Notes under the pieces: model-generated | Databases searched by the model: none | Told to the model about the DNA's origin: nothing | The model's input: only the letters and a program-made list of their open reading frames with translations | Virus record (IMG/VR): IMGVR_UViG_3300007351_000036 | Location: 1-35,696 of that record | Source: a virus | Direction: 5' to 3' (one strand) | Length of the DNA: 35,696 nucleotides | Made by a program: the position numbers and the translations under genes | Shown: piece after piece, positions 22,751 to 27,963 of the stretch | Numbering within the stretch: the first letter of the stretch is position 1 | Layout: each line of letters starts with the position of its first letter

Positions 22751-23234
22751 CAGACGGATGCTCCACGACCATTTCGGTGACCGGCGGCATTACGTAGAGC
22801 GGGTTGTCCTTGCTGCCGAGCGCCGGCTCCTGCTTGTAGAGGTTGAGGTAGCGCGCCCGCCGGTCCATCAGCATGAGCACCCGGTCGAAGGCGAAGTAGT
22901 CGACGGTCTTCCCCGAGGCCTTGGGCCAGAGCGCGGCGAGGAGCACGTCGAGCCGCTCGAGCTCCAGCCGGCGCACCTTCTCGGCCTCCTCGGCGAGCTG
23001 GGTGTTGAACTCGGCGAGCGCGGCCATGACGTCGGCGTGGGCCTTGCCGCCGTGGTAGCTCTTCGGCACGAGCCCCTTTGCGCGCAACGTCTCGGCGATC
23101 TTGCGGTAGCTGCCGCCTTGGAGGCGCAGTGCGAGCGCCGCGGCTTGCCGCTCCTTCCGGCGCAGCTTGGCCGGCGCCGCTGGGTTCGGATTGCCATTGA
23201 ACGTCTGCCCCGTCTGGGGCGCCTCCTCGGTCAT
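22680..23234 (-). CDS. terS: Terminase small subunit
   Basis: 184 residues, ATG at 23234. A helix-turn-helix-like segment lies near residues 33-55 (LALRLQGGSYRKIAETLRAK), suited to recognising the packaging site. A helical oligomerisation region follows (AALAEFNTQLAEEAEKVRRLE) and an acidic C-terminal tail. Position directly before the large subunit supports the call. A packaging site would be expected in or near this gene, but I see no clear repeat set for it. Confidence 0.75.
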   Translation of the reverse strand: MTEEAPQTGQTFNGNPNPAAPAKLRRKERQAAALALRLQGGSYRKIAETLRAKGLVPKSYHGGKAHADVMAALAEFNTQLAEEAEKVRRLELERLDVLLAALWPKASGKTVDYFAFDRVLMLMDRRARYLNLYKQEPALGSKDNPLYVMPPVTEMVVEHPSDGGDEPDPVDETSEEAQTGAVEG

Positions 23235-23248
23235 CGTTCAGAAGTTCC

Positions 23249-23494
23249 CTACTCCGCTGGCGTGAAGTCGACGTAGAACTCGTGTCCCTTGCTCAACTGG
23301 CCGAACGCCGCCGGATTGTTGATGGAGATCTTGAAGCTCGCGCTCGGCGTCCACTTCGACCACTTGGCGTTTTCCGTCCCCTCCGGCCCGTAGACTGCCG
23401 TCAGATCAACCTGCTCCTGAGAAACCGAGCCGTCAGCTTCCTTGACCTGCAGCACCTGCTGCACCCGCATCTTGCACCGTAGGACTGGATCCAC
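23249..23494 (-). CDS. Small conserved phage protein, 81 aa
   Basis: Start chosen at GTG 23494, 6 nt after AAGGAG; the ATG two codons earlier abuts the ribosome-binding site. The protein is beta-rich, with LRCKMRVQQVLQVKEADG, then DLTAVYGPEGTENAKWSKWT, and ends GHEFYVDFTPAE. I recognise the phrase ENKxW..xTPSG...YVDFTPA from small proteins widespread in phages and prophages, but know no function. It is encoded just before terminase. Confidence 0.6.
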   Translation of the reverse strand: MDPVLRCKMRVQQVLQVKEADGSVSQEQVDLTAVYGPEGTENAKWSKWTPSASFKISINNPAAFGQLSKGHEFYVDFTPAE

Positions 23495-23638
23495 GATCAT
23501 CTCCTTCGTTCGTTCTGGGGCGTTCCATGTCTTATGCGTTCCCGCCCCGGGCCGGCCGGCGACCTCGGTGGCTGCGGCGGTGATGATGGTGATGCCGGCG
23601 CCGGGGCAGGTCTTGCGTCCCTGCAGGGGAAGAAGCCG

Positions 23639-23764
23639 TTAGGTGCCCGCCGATCGCGCCCCGCGGGGACTGGCCGCACGTCGGCCGCGGCGGCCGAGAA
23701 GTCCACCGATCGCGCCACCGACCCGCCTCGCACCGGCCCGAAGCCGAGCCATCAGGCTGTTCAC
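23639..23764 (-). CDS. First gene of the late operon: Arg/Gly-rich 41-aa protein
   Basis: GTG at 23764 behind AAGGAGGTAAGGC, one of the strongest ribosome-binding sites in the window. The product starts VNSLMARLRAGARRVGGAIG and has about 12 Arg in 41 residues. It could bind nucleic acid or membranes; a role at the leader RNA of its own operon is a speculation. The following 144 nt up to the next gene contain no start codon in frame and no clear feature. Confidence 0.55.
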   Translation of the reverse strand: MNSLMARLRAGARRVGGAIGGLLGRRGRRAASPRGARSAGT

Positions 23765-23790
23765 GCCTTACCTCCTTGGATTTGTTGGGA

Positions 23791-23836
23791 AACAAAAAGG
23801 CCACCGCCGGCGCGTGATGCGCCGTTACGGTGGCCT
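23791..23836 (-). terminator. Intrinsic terminator/attenuator in the late leader
   Basis: On the minus strand AGGCCACCG (23836-23828) pairs with CGGTGGCCT (23806-23798), with an inner CGGCGC/GCGCCG stem, followed at once by TTTTTGTTT. It stands between the promoter and the first late gene, so late transcription would need read-through, either by antitermination or by leaky termination. Confidence 0.75.
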
Positions 23837-23871
23837 GTGCAGGCCGTTTCGGCTATGGTCTGTTGGGTGGC

Positions 23872-23921
23872 GGCCCCGGGCTGGTGTCTCCCTTACTCAG
23901 GCGAGCCCCTCGCCCGGGGCC
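23872..23921 (-). other. Alternative hairpins in the late leader RNA
   Basis: GGCCCCGGGC (23872-23881) and GCCCGGGGCC (23912-23921) form a perfect 10-bp stem. A competing hairpin, GGCGAG (23900-23905) with CTCGCC (23909-23914), shares three bases with the second arm, so the two cannot form fully together. On the transcript this lies about 25 nt after the predicted start and upstream of the terminator hairpin. Confidence 0.55.
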
Positions 23922-23950
23922 AAAAACTCAAAAATGTGTTCTATGCGGAT

Positions 23951-23980
23951 ACTATAGCACGGAGCAGGCGAGCGTGTCAA
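23951..23980 (-). promoter_or_regulatory. Late promoter, sigma-70 type with extended -10
   Basis: TTGACA (minus strand, 23980-23975), an 18-nt spacer, then TATAGT (23956-23951) preceded by TGC, an extended -10. The -35 is a perfect consensus. Predicted start of transcription is near 23944, giving a leader of about 180 nt. It is the obvious driver of the packaging, head and tail genes. Confidence 0.8.
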
Positions 23981-23984
23981 TGGG

Positions 23985-24443
23985 CTAGTCGGCGCGGGTG
24001 TTTGGCGTAATGTCGGAGGAGATCGGGATACGCCTTGCTGGCAACCGGTGCTCAAGCTCGACCGTAGTGATTCCCCAGCCCGGCCGCATCGGCGGTTCCG
24101 ACCAGTGATGGCCCATTGATGGCGGAAGCCAGGCAATCTTGTCAAACTGCGCGAGCTCTATGCGAAACTCAGTCTGCTGTTTGCCAACATCATCCGTGTA
24201 CTTAGCCGTGCCTTGCAGAACCCTCCCCTTGCCGTAGATCTCCGTAATCCGAGCGAGAGTGCCGAAGTAGAACAAGACTTGATCGTGCGGGGCGAGAAAT
24301 GAAAGGTGATTGAAAATGCCTGCCTCGTTCAGCGTCCCCGTCCCAGGATACTGGGGGTGGTCCTCATCCGGATCGAAGACGATCCGGACATCCCGCGCCG
24401 CACCGGCCCCGTAGTTGCGGATCACCAAGTCGAGATGGCTCAT
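23985..24443 (-). CDS. Hypothetical beta-rich protein, 152 aa
   Basis: Start taken as ATG 24443, giving MSHLDLVIRNYGAGAARDVRI; the frame is open further upstream, and strand-like VVLDVELWPWN just before it could belong to a longer form. The pattern LDLVIRNYG..AARDVRIVFDP resembles an Ig-like fold found in unrelated bacterial membrane-anchored proteins. No membrane segment is visible here. It lies just upstream of the late promoter and outside the structural operon, so it may be an accessory (moron) gene. Function unknown. Confidence 0.55.
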   Translation of the reverse strand: MSHLDLVIRNYGAGAARDVRIVFDPDEDHPQYPGTGTLNEAGIFNHLSFLAPHDQVLFYFGTLARITEIYGKGRVLQGTAKYTDDVGKQQTEFRIELAQFDKIAWLPPSMGHHWSEPPMRPGWGITTVELEHRLPARRIPISSDITPNTRAD

Positions 24444-24773
24444 GGTTCGATTCCACGGCCACAACTCAACGTCCAGAACTACGTGCTGGGTTCGGCGAGC
24501 AAACGGACACTGGAGGTCCGGGTCTGGGCAGGCACCCTGAGTGACACGGAAGTGGTAGCAGCCATCTGCATGGCCGTGGCCCTCGTCGTCAAGGCAGCCA
24601 ACGAGCTCACCACGGATGCCAACGTGATCGACAGTGCCGACGAAGCAATCAAGACGTTCTGCAAGAGCCACTTTCGGCAAGCCGACTGCCTGATCGTTCC
24701 CGACGGGCCCATTGGGGACATCGTCTGGAAAGCCTACCACAGGGTCAAGGAGGCTCGGCAATACCTCGGGTAG
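24435..24773 (+). CDS. Hypothetical protein, 112 aa, divergent from its neighbour
   Basis: The start is uncertain: ATG 24435 overlaps the divergent gene by 9 nt, and GTG 24483 is an alternative. No good ribosome-binding site is seen for either. The C-terminal 80 residues look authentic: TEVVAAICMAVALVVKAANE, FCKSHFRQADCLIVPDGPIG, and DIVWKAYHRVKEARQYLG, with GC-rich third positions, while the opposite frames look like shadows. No family is recognised. A hairpin starts at its stop codon. Confidence 0.5.
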   Translation: MAHGSIPRPQLNVQNYVLGSASKRTLEVRVWAGTLSDTEVVAAICMAVALVVKAANELTTDANVIDSADEAIKTFCKSHFRQADCLIVPDGPIGDIVWKAYHRVKEARQYLG

Positions 24774-24802
24774 GGCCACAGAGCCCTACCCCACGGTAGG
24801 GC
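24768..24802 (+). promoter_or_regulatory. Competing hairpins after the first plus-strand gene
   Basis: GCCCTACC at 24783-24790 can pair with GGTAGGGC either upstream (24769-24776, 6-nt loop; 9 bp if extended by one) or downstream (24795-24802, 4-nt loop). The two stems exclude each other, the classic layout of an attenuator or RNA switch. The first includes the stop codon of the upstream gene. No T tract follows either stem. Confidence 0.5.
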
Positions 24803-24850
24803 CCTAGCAAGAGCCCCTATGGCCGGCCAGCTATAGGGGCTCTTGCTAGG
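24803..24850 (+). repeat. 18-bp perfect inverted repeat before the amidotransferase gene
   Basis: CCTAGCAAGAGCCCCTAT (24803-24820) and its exact complement (24833-24850) enclose a 12-nt loop containing GGCCGGCC. The repeat ends 13 nt before the ribosome-binding site of the next gene. No T tract is present on either strand, so a regulatory RNA hairpin, a protein-binding site or a recombination site are all possible. Confidence 0.7.
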
Positions 24851-24875
24851 CAGAATAAAAAGCAAGGAGGAAGCC

Positions 24876-25493
24876 ATGTTGATTGCCACCCATCCGGGCA
24901 CGTGCACTGACGTCGTCGCCGGCATCATGCGGAAGCACGGGGCCCAGCTCGACGTCATCACGAGCCTGCAGAGAGCCCAGAGGGCCGATTTCGACGGCCT
25001 GATCCTGCTGGGTGGGGCCGACGTCGGGCCCTACTGGTACGGCGAGGCCAACCGGCACGCCGGGCCGATCGACCGCACGCGAGATCTCGTGGAGTGGGTG
25101 CTGATCCGTCGGGCCCTCTCCGAAGGCCTGCCCGTGTTTGGCATCTGCCGGGGCCACCAGATGATCTGCATCGCCACCGGGGGCTCCCTCTACCAGGATA
25201 TCCACATCGACGGGGCCACCTATCGGCACGGCGGATACGGCCACAAGCTCGCCAAGGTGAGCCGGCCGCTCTCGAAGCACCTCCCGAGCGACTACGTCAA
25301 CAGCCTGCACCACCAGGCGGTGAAGACGCCGCCGCCGGGGCTCGAGGTCGCCGCGGTGAGCGAGGACGGGCTCGTCGAGGCCCTGTACCGGCCGGGGATC
25401 CTCGGGGTGCAGTGGCATCCGGAGATGCTCTACGGGCAGGATCCGCGCTGGGGCGAGCTCTTCCAGTGGTTCCTGAAGGGGCTGCGACCGTGA
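24876..25493 (+). CDS. Class I glutamine amidotransferase, peptidase C26 (PuuD-like)
   Basis: 205 residues, ATG 24876 with AAGGAGG. C26 enzymes hydrolyse gamma-glutamyl amide bonds. Visible motifs are LLGGADVGPYWYGE, the nucleophile elbow FGICRGHQM with Cys91, the family phrase VNSLHHQAVK, and GVQWHPEM with catalytic His181 and Glu183. Length is a little short of PuuD. Substrate is unknown; polyglutamylated folate, a gamma-glutamyl small molecule, or supply of ammonia for a base or cell-wall modification are candidates. No amidoligase gene is in the window. Usual phage neighbours are absent, so it may be a moron. Confidence 0.82.
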   Translation: MLIATHPGTCTDVVAGIMRKHGAQLDVITSLQRAQRADFDGLILLGGADVGPYWYGEANRHAGPIDRTRDLVEWVLIRRALSEGLPVFGICRGHQMICIATGGSLYQDIHIDGATYRHGGYGHKLAKVSRPLSKHLPSDYVNSLHHQAVKTPPPGLEVAAVSEDGLVEALYRPGILGVQWHPEMLYGQDPRWGELFQWFLKGLRP

Positions 25494-25529
25494 GCGCCGC
25501 GGCGATCGCCCCGCAGCCCGCCATCATAA

Positions 25530-25543
25530 ACAGTTCCGACTGT
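25530..25543 (+). promoter_or_regulatory. Operator-like inverted repeat in the HTH gene promoter
   Basis: ACAGT, 4 nt, ACTGT, located between the -35 region and the -10 box of the next gene. A repressor bound here would block the polymerase, and the HTH protein encoded just downstream is the natural candidate. Confidence 0.5.
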
Positions 25544-25558
25544 GGTATAATGGCGGGT
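25543..25558 (+). promoter_or_regulatory. Extended -10 promoter giving a leaderless transcript
   Basis: TGG then TATAAT (25546-25551), followed by only 7 nt and the ATG at 25559. Transcription would begin at or within one or two bases of the start codon. There is no ribosome-binding site at the usual distance. The -35 region has no clear match, which an extended -10 can tolerate. Confidence 0.62.
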
Positions 25559-25849
25559 ATGAAGGAAGAGCTATTCACCAGCAAGCAAGTCGCCGAGAAG
25601 CTCGGGCGCAGCCAGCGCGCCGTGACAAAGCAGGCCGAAGCCCTCGGCGTCGGCCAGAAGCTCGGGCCCCTCTGGGTCTTCACGGCCGAGGACGTCGAGG
25701 AGCTCAGGAAGGTCGACCCGCGGGGCGGGCGTCCGACGAAGAACGGGCGGATGCGCACCTACCGCACGCCGATCGAGAAGATGGGCTCGAGGGTGCCCAA
25801 GAGGTATCGGCGGGAAGATGAGAAGCCCCCGCTCCCCGAGGCTAGTTAA
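25559..25849 (+). CDS. Small helix-turn-helix DNA-binding protein, 96 aa
   Basis: ATG 25559. Residues 6-30 form a winged-helix/MerR-type HTH (FTSKQVAEKLGRSQRAVTKQAEALG), followed by a short wing with LGPLWVFTAEDVEEL and a basic linker (RGGRPTKNGRMRTYRTP). The size and layout suit an excisionase-like or regulatory protein. It probably binds the operator repeat in its own promoter. The 3' end overlaps the convergent minus-strand gene by 8 nt. Confidence 0.7.
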   Translation: MKEELFTSKQVAEKLGRSQRAVTKQAEALGVGQKLGPLWVFTAEDVEELRKVDPRGGRPTKNGRMRTYRTPIEKMGSRVPKRYRREDEKPPLPEAS

Positions 25850-26036
25850 CGGGCCCTCCGCGGGCGCGTAGTTGGAGGGCCTGCACCCTCACTCTCAAGT
25901 CCTCAGGACAGTCCCCCCGCTCGAGCAGCTCGCGACACTCGGCGAGCACGTCCGCCAGCGAAAGCAGCCCCAGATGCAGCCCCCTCTCCAGCGCCAGCAC
26001 TTTGCCCTCGAGCACCCGGGCCAGAACGTCGTCCAC
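25842..26036 (-). CDS. Small helical protein, 64 aa
   Basis: Start chosen at GTG 26036, 5 nt after GGAGG; a GTG two codons earlier overlaps the previous stop as GTGA and gives 66 residues. The product is a Leu-rich helical protein (DDVLARVLEGKVLALERGLH, then ADVLAECRELLERGDCPEDLR), perhaps a dimer. Function unknown. Convergent with the HTH gene and overlapping it. Confidence 0.5.
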   Translation of the reverse strand: MDDVLARVLEGKVLALERGLHLGLLSLADVLAECRELLERGDCPEDLRVRVQALQLRARGGPVN

Positions 26037-26038
26037 CG

Positions 26039-26404
26039 TCACCTCCGCACCCACGTCGCTCTCACCATGGTACACCCGCCTGTCAACCGACTGGGCTCCG
26101 CCTCGCAGAGTGCTCCGCGGTCGCGCCGCTTCCGGAGCCGGCCGTCCCGCCGATGCCTCTTTCCGCGCGGAATAATCCGCCGCTGAGGCGTGGCTATCGA
26201 CCCGACCTCGCCGGAGTCGGACGGGCCCGCCTCCTGCGAGCAGTCGTCGAAGAAGCCCGGCGTCTCCTCCGCCGGCGCCTCGTCCTCGTAGATCCACTCC
26301 GGCTGGTACCGCAGGTGATAGACGACGCCGAGGATGTGCCGGCCCGGGCGCGCGACGAGCTCCTCGCGCTCGGCGAAGATGTGCTCGGGGACGGCCGCCG
26401 TCAC
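26039..26404 (-). CDS. Hypothetical protein with basic C-terminal tail, 121 aa
   Basis: GTG 26404, overlapping the previous stop as GTGA. Residues 1-50 look folded (AEREELVARPGRHILGVVYH, YQPEWIYEDEAPAEE); residues 70-121 are very Arg-rich and low in order. The TTCCGCGCGGAA palindrome (copy 5) lies at the junction between these parts. The basic tail may be only the continuation of the frame after the repeat. No family recognised. Confidence 0.45.
   Translation of the reverse strand: MTAAVPEHIFAEREELVARPGRHILGVVYHLRYQPEWIYEDEAPAEETPGFFDDCSQEAGPSDSGEVGSIATPQRRIIPRGKRHRRDGRLRKRRDRGALCEAEPSRLTGGCTMVRATWVRR
26161..26172. repeat. TTCCGCGCGGAA palindrome, copy 5
   Basis: Plus-strand context is CTTTCCGCGCGGAATAAT, the same flanks as copy 1 read on the minus strand. 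It is the only copy in the right arm. Confidence 0.85.
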
Positions 26405-26667
26405 TTGCCCTCCCTCAGCAGACGCTGGGCCTCGGCCAGCGCTTCCTTGCGCGCCATCGTGGCGAACAACGTTTGGAGGTGCTCGTAGCCGACGCGACCG
26501 AAAGAGAGGAAGAGCAGGTCGCCGCCCTCGAGCTGGAGTTGGAGCTGGTAGATCGCCTCGCCATCCGGCAGCTTTCGACCGCCCGCTGACGGATGGTCAA
26601 GCGTGCGCAGGAAGTAGGCGCGGGGCCTGCTGCGGCGAAGCAGCCGCGTCCACAGCGTTCGTAGCAT
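26401..26667 (-). CDS. Hypothetical protein, 88 aa
   Basis: ATG 26667 behind GGAGGTGA. The N-terminus is basic (LRTLWTRLLRRSRPRAYFLR), followed by EAIYQLQLQLEGGDLLFLSFG and a C-terminal helix (MARKEALAEAQRLLREGK). No family is recognised. The first 24 codons overlap the end of the preceding gene in another frame, a larger overlap than others here, though both ribosome-binding sites are good. Confidence 0.5.
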   Translation of the reverse strand: MLRTLWTRLLRRSRPRAYFLRTLDHPSAGGRKLPDGEAIYQLQLQLEGGDLLFLSFGRVGYEHLQTLFATMARKEALAEAQRLLREGK

Positions 26668-26842
26668 TGCAGCTCACCTCCGGGAATCTGACATCTAGGC
26701 ACTCGGCGCAGATGCCGTGTGAATACCCCTTGAGCAGGCCCGGCCAACGCGGGCCGTGGGGCTCGCCGCCGGGGCCGTTGTGCTTCAGACGCAGGCACCA
26801 GGCGCACTGGCGGTGTTGGGACGCGAGAACCACGTTCCGCAT
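26597..26842 (-). CDS. Small Cys-rich protein, possible zinc finger, 81 aa
   Basis: ATG 26842, 6 nt after AAGGTGA. CAWC near residues 14-17 and CAEC near residues 45-48, with His between, are spaced for a single zinc site. The C-terminus (NATNAVDAAASPQQAPR) is low in complexity and overlaps the next gene by 71 nt. Likely a small regulatory or assembly protein of unknown target. Confidence 0.45.
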   Translation of the reverse strand: MRNVVLASQHRQCAWCLRLKHNGPGGEPHGPRWPGLLKGYSHGICAECLDVRFPEVSCNATNAVDAAASPQQAPRLLPAHA

Positions 26843-26847
26843 CGCGC

Positions 26848-27057
26848 TCACCTTTCTGCCACAAGCGGCTTCCCTTCCATTACTCGGAGGATCTGCCGCA
26901 GCTGGCGACCGCTCGTGAGAAAACCGCACTGACACTTGATCGACTGTAGACCCGAGATGGCGACCTGGAGGCCCTTCCCCTTGTGGTCGGAGTAGAAAGA
27001 GCCGCCTTCCACCTCGACGAGAATCCTCTTGCACCGTGGGCACCGTACCGACGTCAC
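26848..27057 (-). CDS. Com-like zinc-ribbon protein, 69 aa
   Basis: Start chosen at GTG 27057, preceded by GAGGAG; the upstream extension lies within the leader hairpin. CPRC near the N-terminus and CQC-G near residue 40 form a zinc ribbon (VRCPRCKRILVEVEGGSFY, IKCQCGFLTSG). Phage Mu Com, a translational activator that opens an mRNA hairpin, has such a ribbon. This gene is the first one after the right-arm promoter and attenuator, so a role in RNA control is possible but unproven. Confidence 0.6.
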   Translation of the reverse strand: MTSVRCPRCKRILVEVEGGSFYSDHKGKGLQVAISGLQSIKCQCGFLTSGRQLRQILRVMEGKPLVAER

Positions 27058-27080
27058 CCGCGCGCTCCTCAAACGCTGCT

Positions 27081-27129
27081 CAAAAACGACAAGGCCGCCG
27101 CACCAACCCATCAGGGCCGTACGGCGGCC
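27081..27129 (-). terminator. Attenuator-like hairpin before the Com-like gene
   Basis: On the minus strand GGCCGCCG (27129-27122) pairs with CGGCGGCC (27100-27093), followed by TTGTCGTTTTTG. It lies between the promoter and the first gene of this operon, just as in the late leader. The sequence GGCC(A/G)CCGTA(A)CGGC and GGYGGCCTT are shared by both hairpins. Confidence 0.65.
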
Positions 27130-27180
27130 GTCTAGCCGCGCTATAGCTCTACTATAGCAACACGGCAGACGGCCGTCTAG
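27126..27180. promoter_or_regulatory. Operator-like repeats around the right-arm promoter
   Basis: GGCCGTCTAG occurs at 27126-27135 and again at 27171-27180, 45 bp apart. The second is part of the palindrome AGACGGCCGTCT (27167-27178). Between them is GCTATAG, 5 nt, CTATAGC (27140-27158), which spans the -10 box. The nested symmetry suggests repressor binding that covers the promoter. Confidence 0.55.
27151..27179 (-). promoter_or_regulatory. Right-arm promoter with the same extended -10 as the late promoter
   Basis: TAGACG (minus strand, 27179-27174; 4 of 6 to consensus), 17-nt spacer, TATAGT (27156-27151) preceded by TGC. Predicted start near 27144; the first gene begins at 27057. The TGCTATAGT block is identical to the late promoter. 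Confidence 0.65.
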
Positions 27181-27184
27181 TACC

Positions 27185-27340
27185 TTATGCCGCAGGGTGG
27201 CAGATGATCATCAGCTTGTCGTACAGCCGGTGCGGGTTGATCCAGTCCACGGCCGGCCGCTGCGTGGGCAAGGGCGAGATCTCGCGCACGAGGAGCTGCG
27301 CGAGCACGAGGGCCTCGAGGGGTGTGATCGTGGGGTCCAT
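27185..27340 (-). CDS. Small conserved-looking protein, 51 aa
   Basis: ATG 27340 with GAGGAGG 7 nt upstream. The product reads MDPTITPLEALVLAQLLVRE and then AVDWINPHRLYDKLMIICHP. It is a hydrophobic helix followed by a short amphipathic segment, with no zinc motif. Good ribosome-binding site and codon usage support it. Function unknown. The stop lies just upstream of the repeat and promoter block. Confidence 0.55.
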   Translation of the reverse strand: MDPTITPLEALVLAQLLVREISPLPTQRPAVDWINPHRLYDKLMIICHPAA

Positions 27341-27382
27341 CCCGACTTCCTCCTCTTATTGTTTGGGGCGCAACCCAGCCCG

Positions 27383-27937
27383 CTACGCCCGTGCTGATTT
27401 GACCGTGCCGGCGATCCCCGCAAGCCCCGCCCGGGCGCGCTCCTGCGCGAGGGCCTCGAGCTGCCGCGCGATGCCCGCGGGCACCTCCCAGAGCATCTGC
27501 GCGCCTGGGCACTCGATCGGCTCCTTCAATGGTATGATGCCCTTGACGTCGAAGCCGAAGCGCCCCGGCCCGTAGTTGCCGCAGAGCCGCTCCAGGTGCG
27601 AGATCCGCGGCAAGAGGTACCCGGTCGGCCGGCAGTCTTCGAGGTAGCCAACGGCGACGATCGCGCGCCGCGGCAGCAGGGTGTGAAACACCGCCGGCGG
27701 GATCTCCCCCTTCAGCCACTTCAGGTAGTGGCGGAGGACGCGCTCGATCGGAGCCTCGTAGCAGAAGTCGACGCACTCCTGGGGAAACTTGACCGTCGCG
27801 TGTATGGCGATCGGGCCGCGGTAGTCCGTGGCCCAGTCCCGCGTCTCGATGCCCTTCGCGGGCCGCGGGCCGTCCGGCGTCTGTATCATCGCCGCCATCA
27901 GGTGTCCGTACGGCGGCCAGAGGCTAATCGCTTTCAT
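27383..27937 (-). CDS. ASCH-domain protein 1
   Basis: 184 residues, ATG 27937. It carries the ASCH signature, an opening strand with ISLWPPYG, then KGIETRDWATDYRGPIAIHA. A C-terminal phrase (YGPGRFGFDVKGIIPLKEPI, then CPGAQMLWEVP) matches the second ASCH protein of this window. ASCH is a small RNA-binding beta barrel; E. coli YqfB of this fold removes acetyl groups from N4-acetylcytidine. Lys and Glu of K.IETR are kept. A role in RNA or nucleoside handling is inferred. Confidence 0.78.
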   Translation of the reverse strand: MKAISLWPPYGHLMAAMIQTPDGPRPAKGIETRDWATDYRGPIAIHATVKFPQECVDFCYEAPIERVLRHYLKWLKGEIPPAVFHTLLPRRAIVAVGYLEDCRPTGYLLPRISHLERLCGNYGPGRFGFDVKGIIPLKEPIECPGAQMLWEVPAGIARQLEALAQERARAGLAGIAGTVKSARA

Positions 27938-27963
27938 CGTGCCTGACCCCTCAGTGTCCGGAA

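Noticed and set aside
21434-22780. 448-codon plus-strand frame opposite the terminase gene
   Set aside because: Antisense shadow of a clearly identified gene; composition is typical of complementary GC-rich frames.
23501-23638. Extended coding frame joining the 41-residue gene to the small protein before terminase
   Set aside because: The segment in the same frame looks protein-like for about 45 codons, but a TAA separates it from the first gene and no start codon lies within it.
23532-23804. 90-codon minus-strand frame with a His-rich run, upstream of terminase
   Set aside because: Shifted frame over the 41-residue gene and the leader; the His run comes from a short CAC/CAT repeat and there is no suitable start signal.
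24445-24458. tRNA-like T-arm sequence GGTTCGATTCC on the plus strand
   Set aside because: No matching acceptor, D or anticodon stems are found around it, and the T stem has a mismatch.
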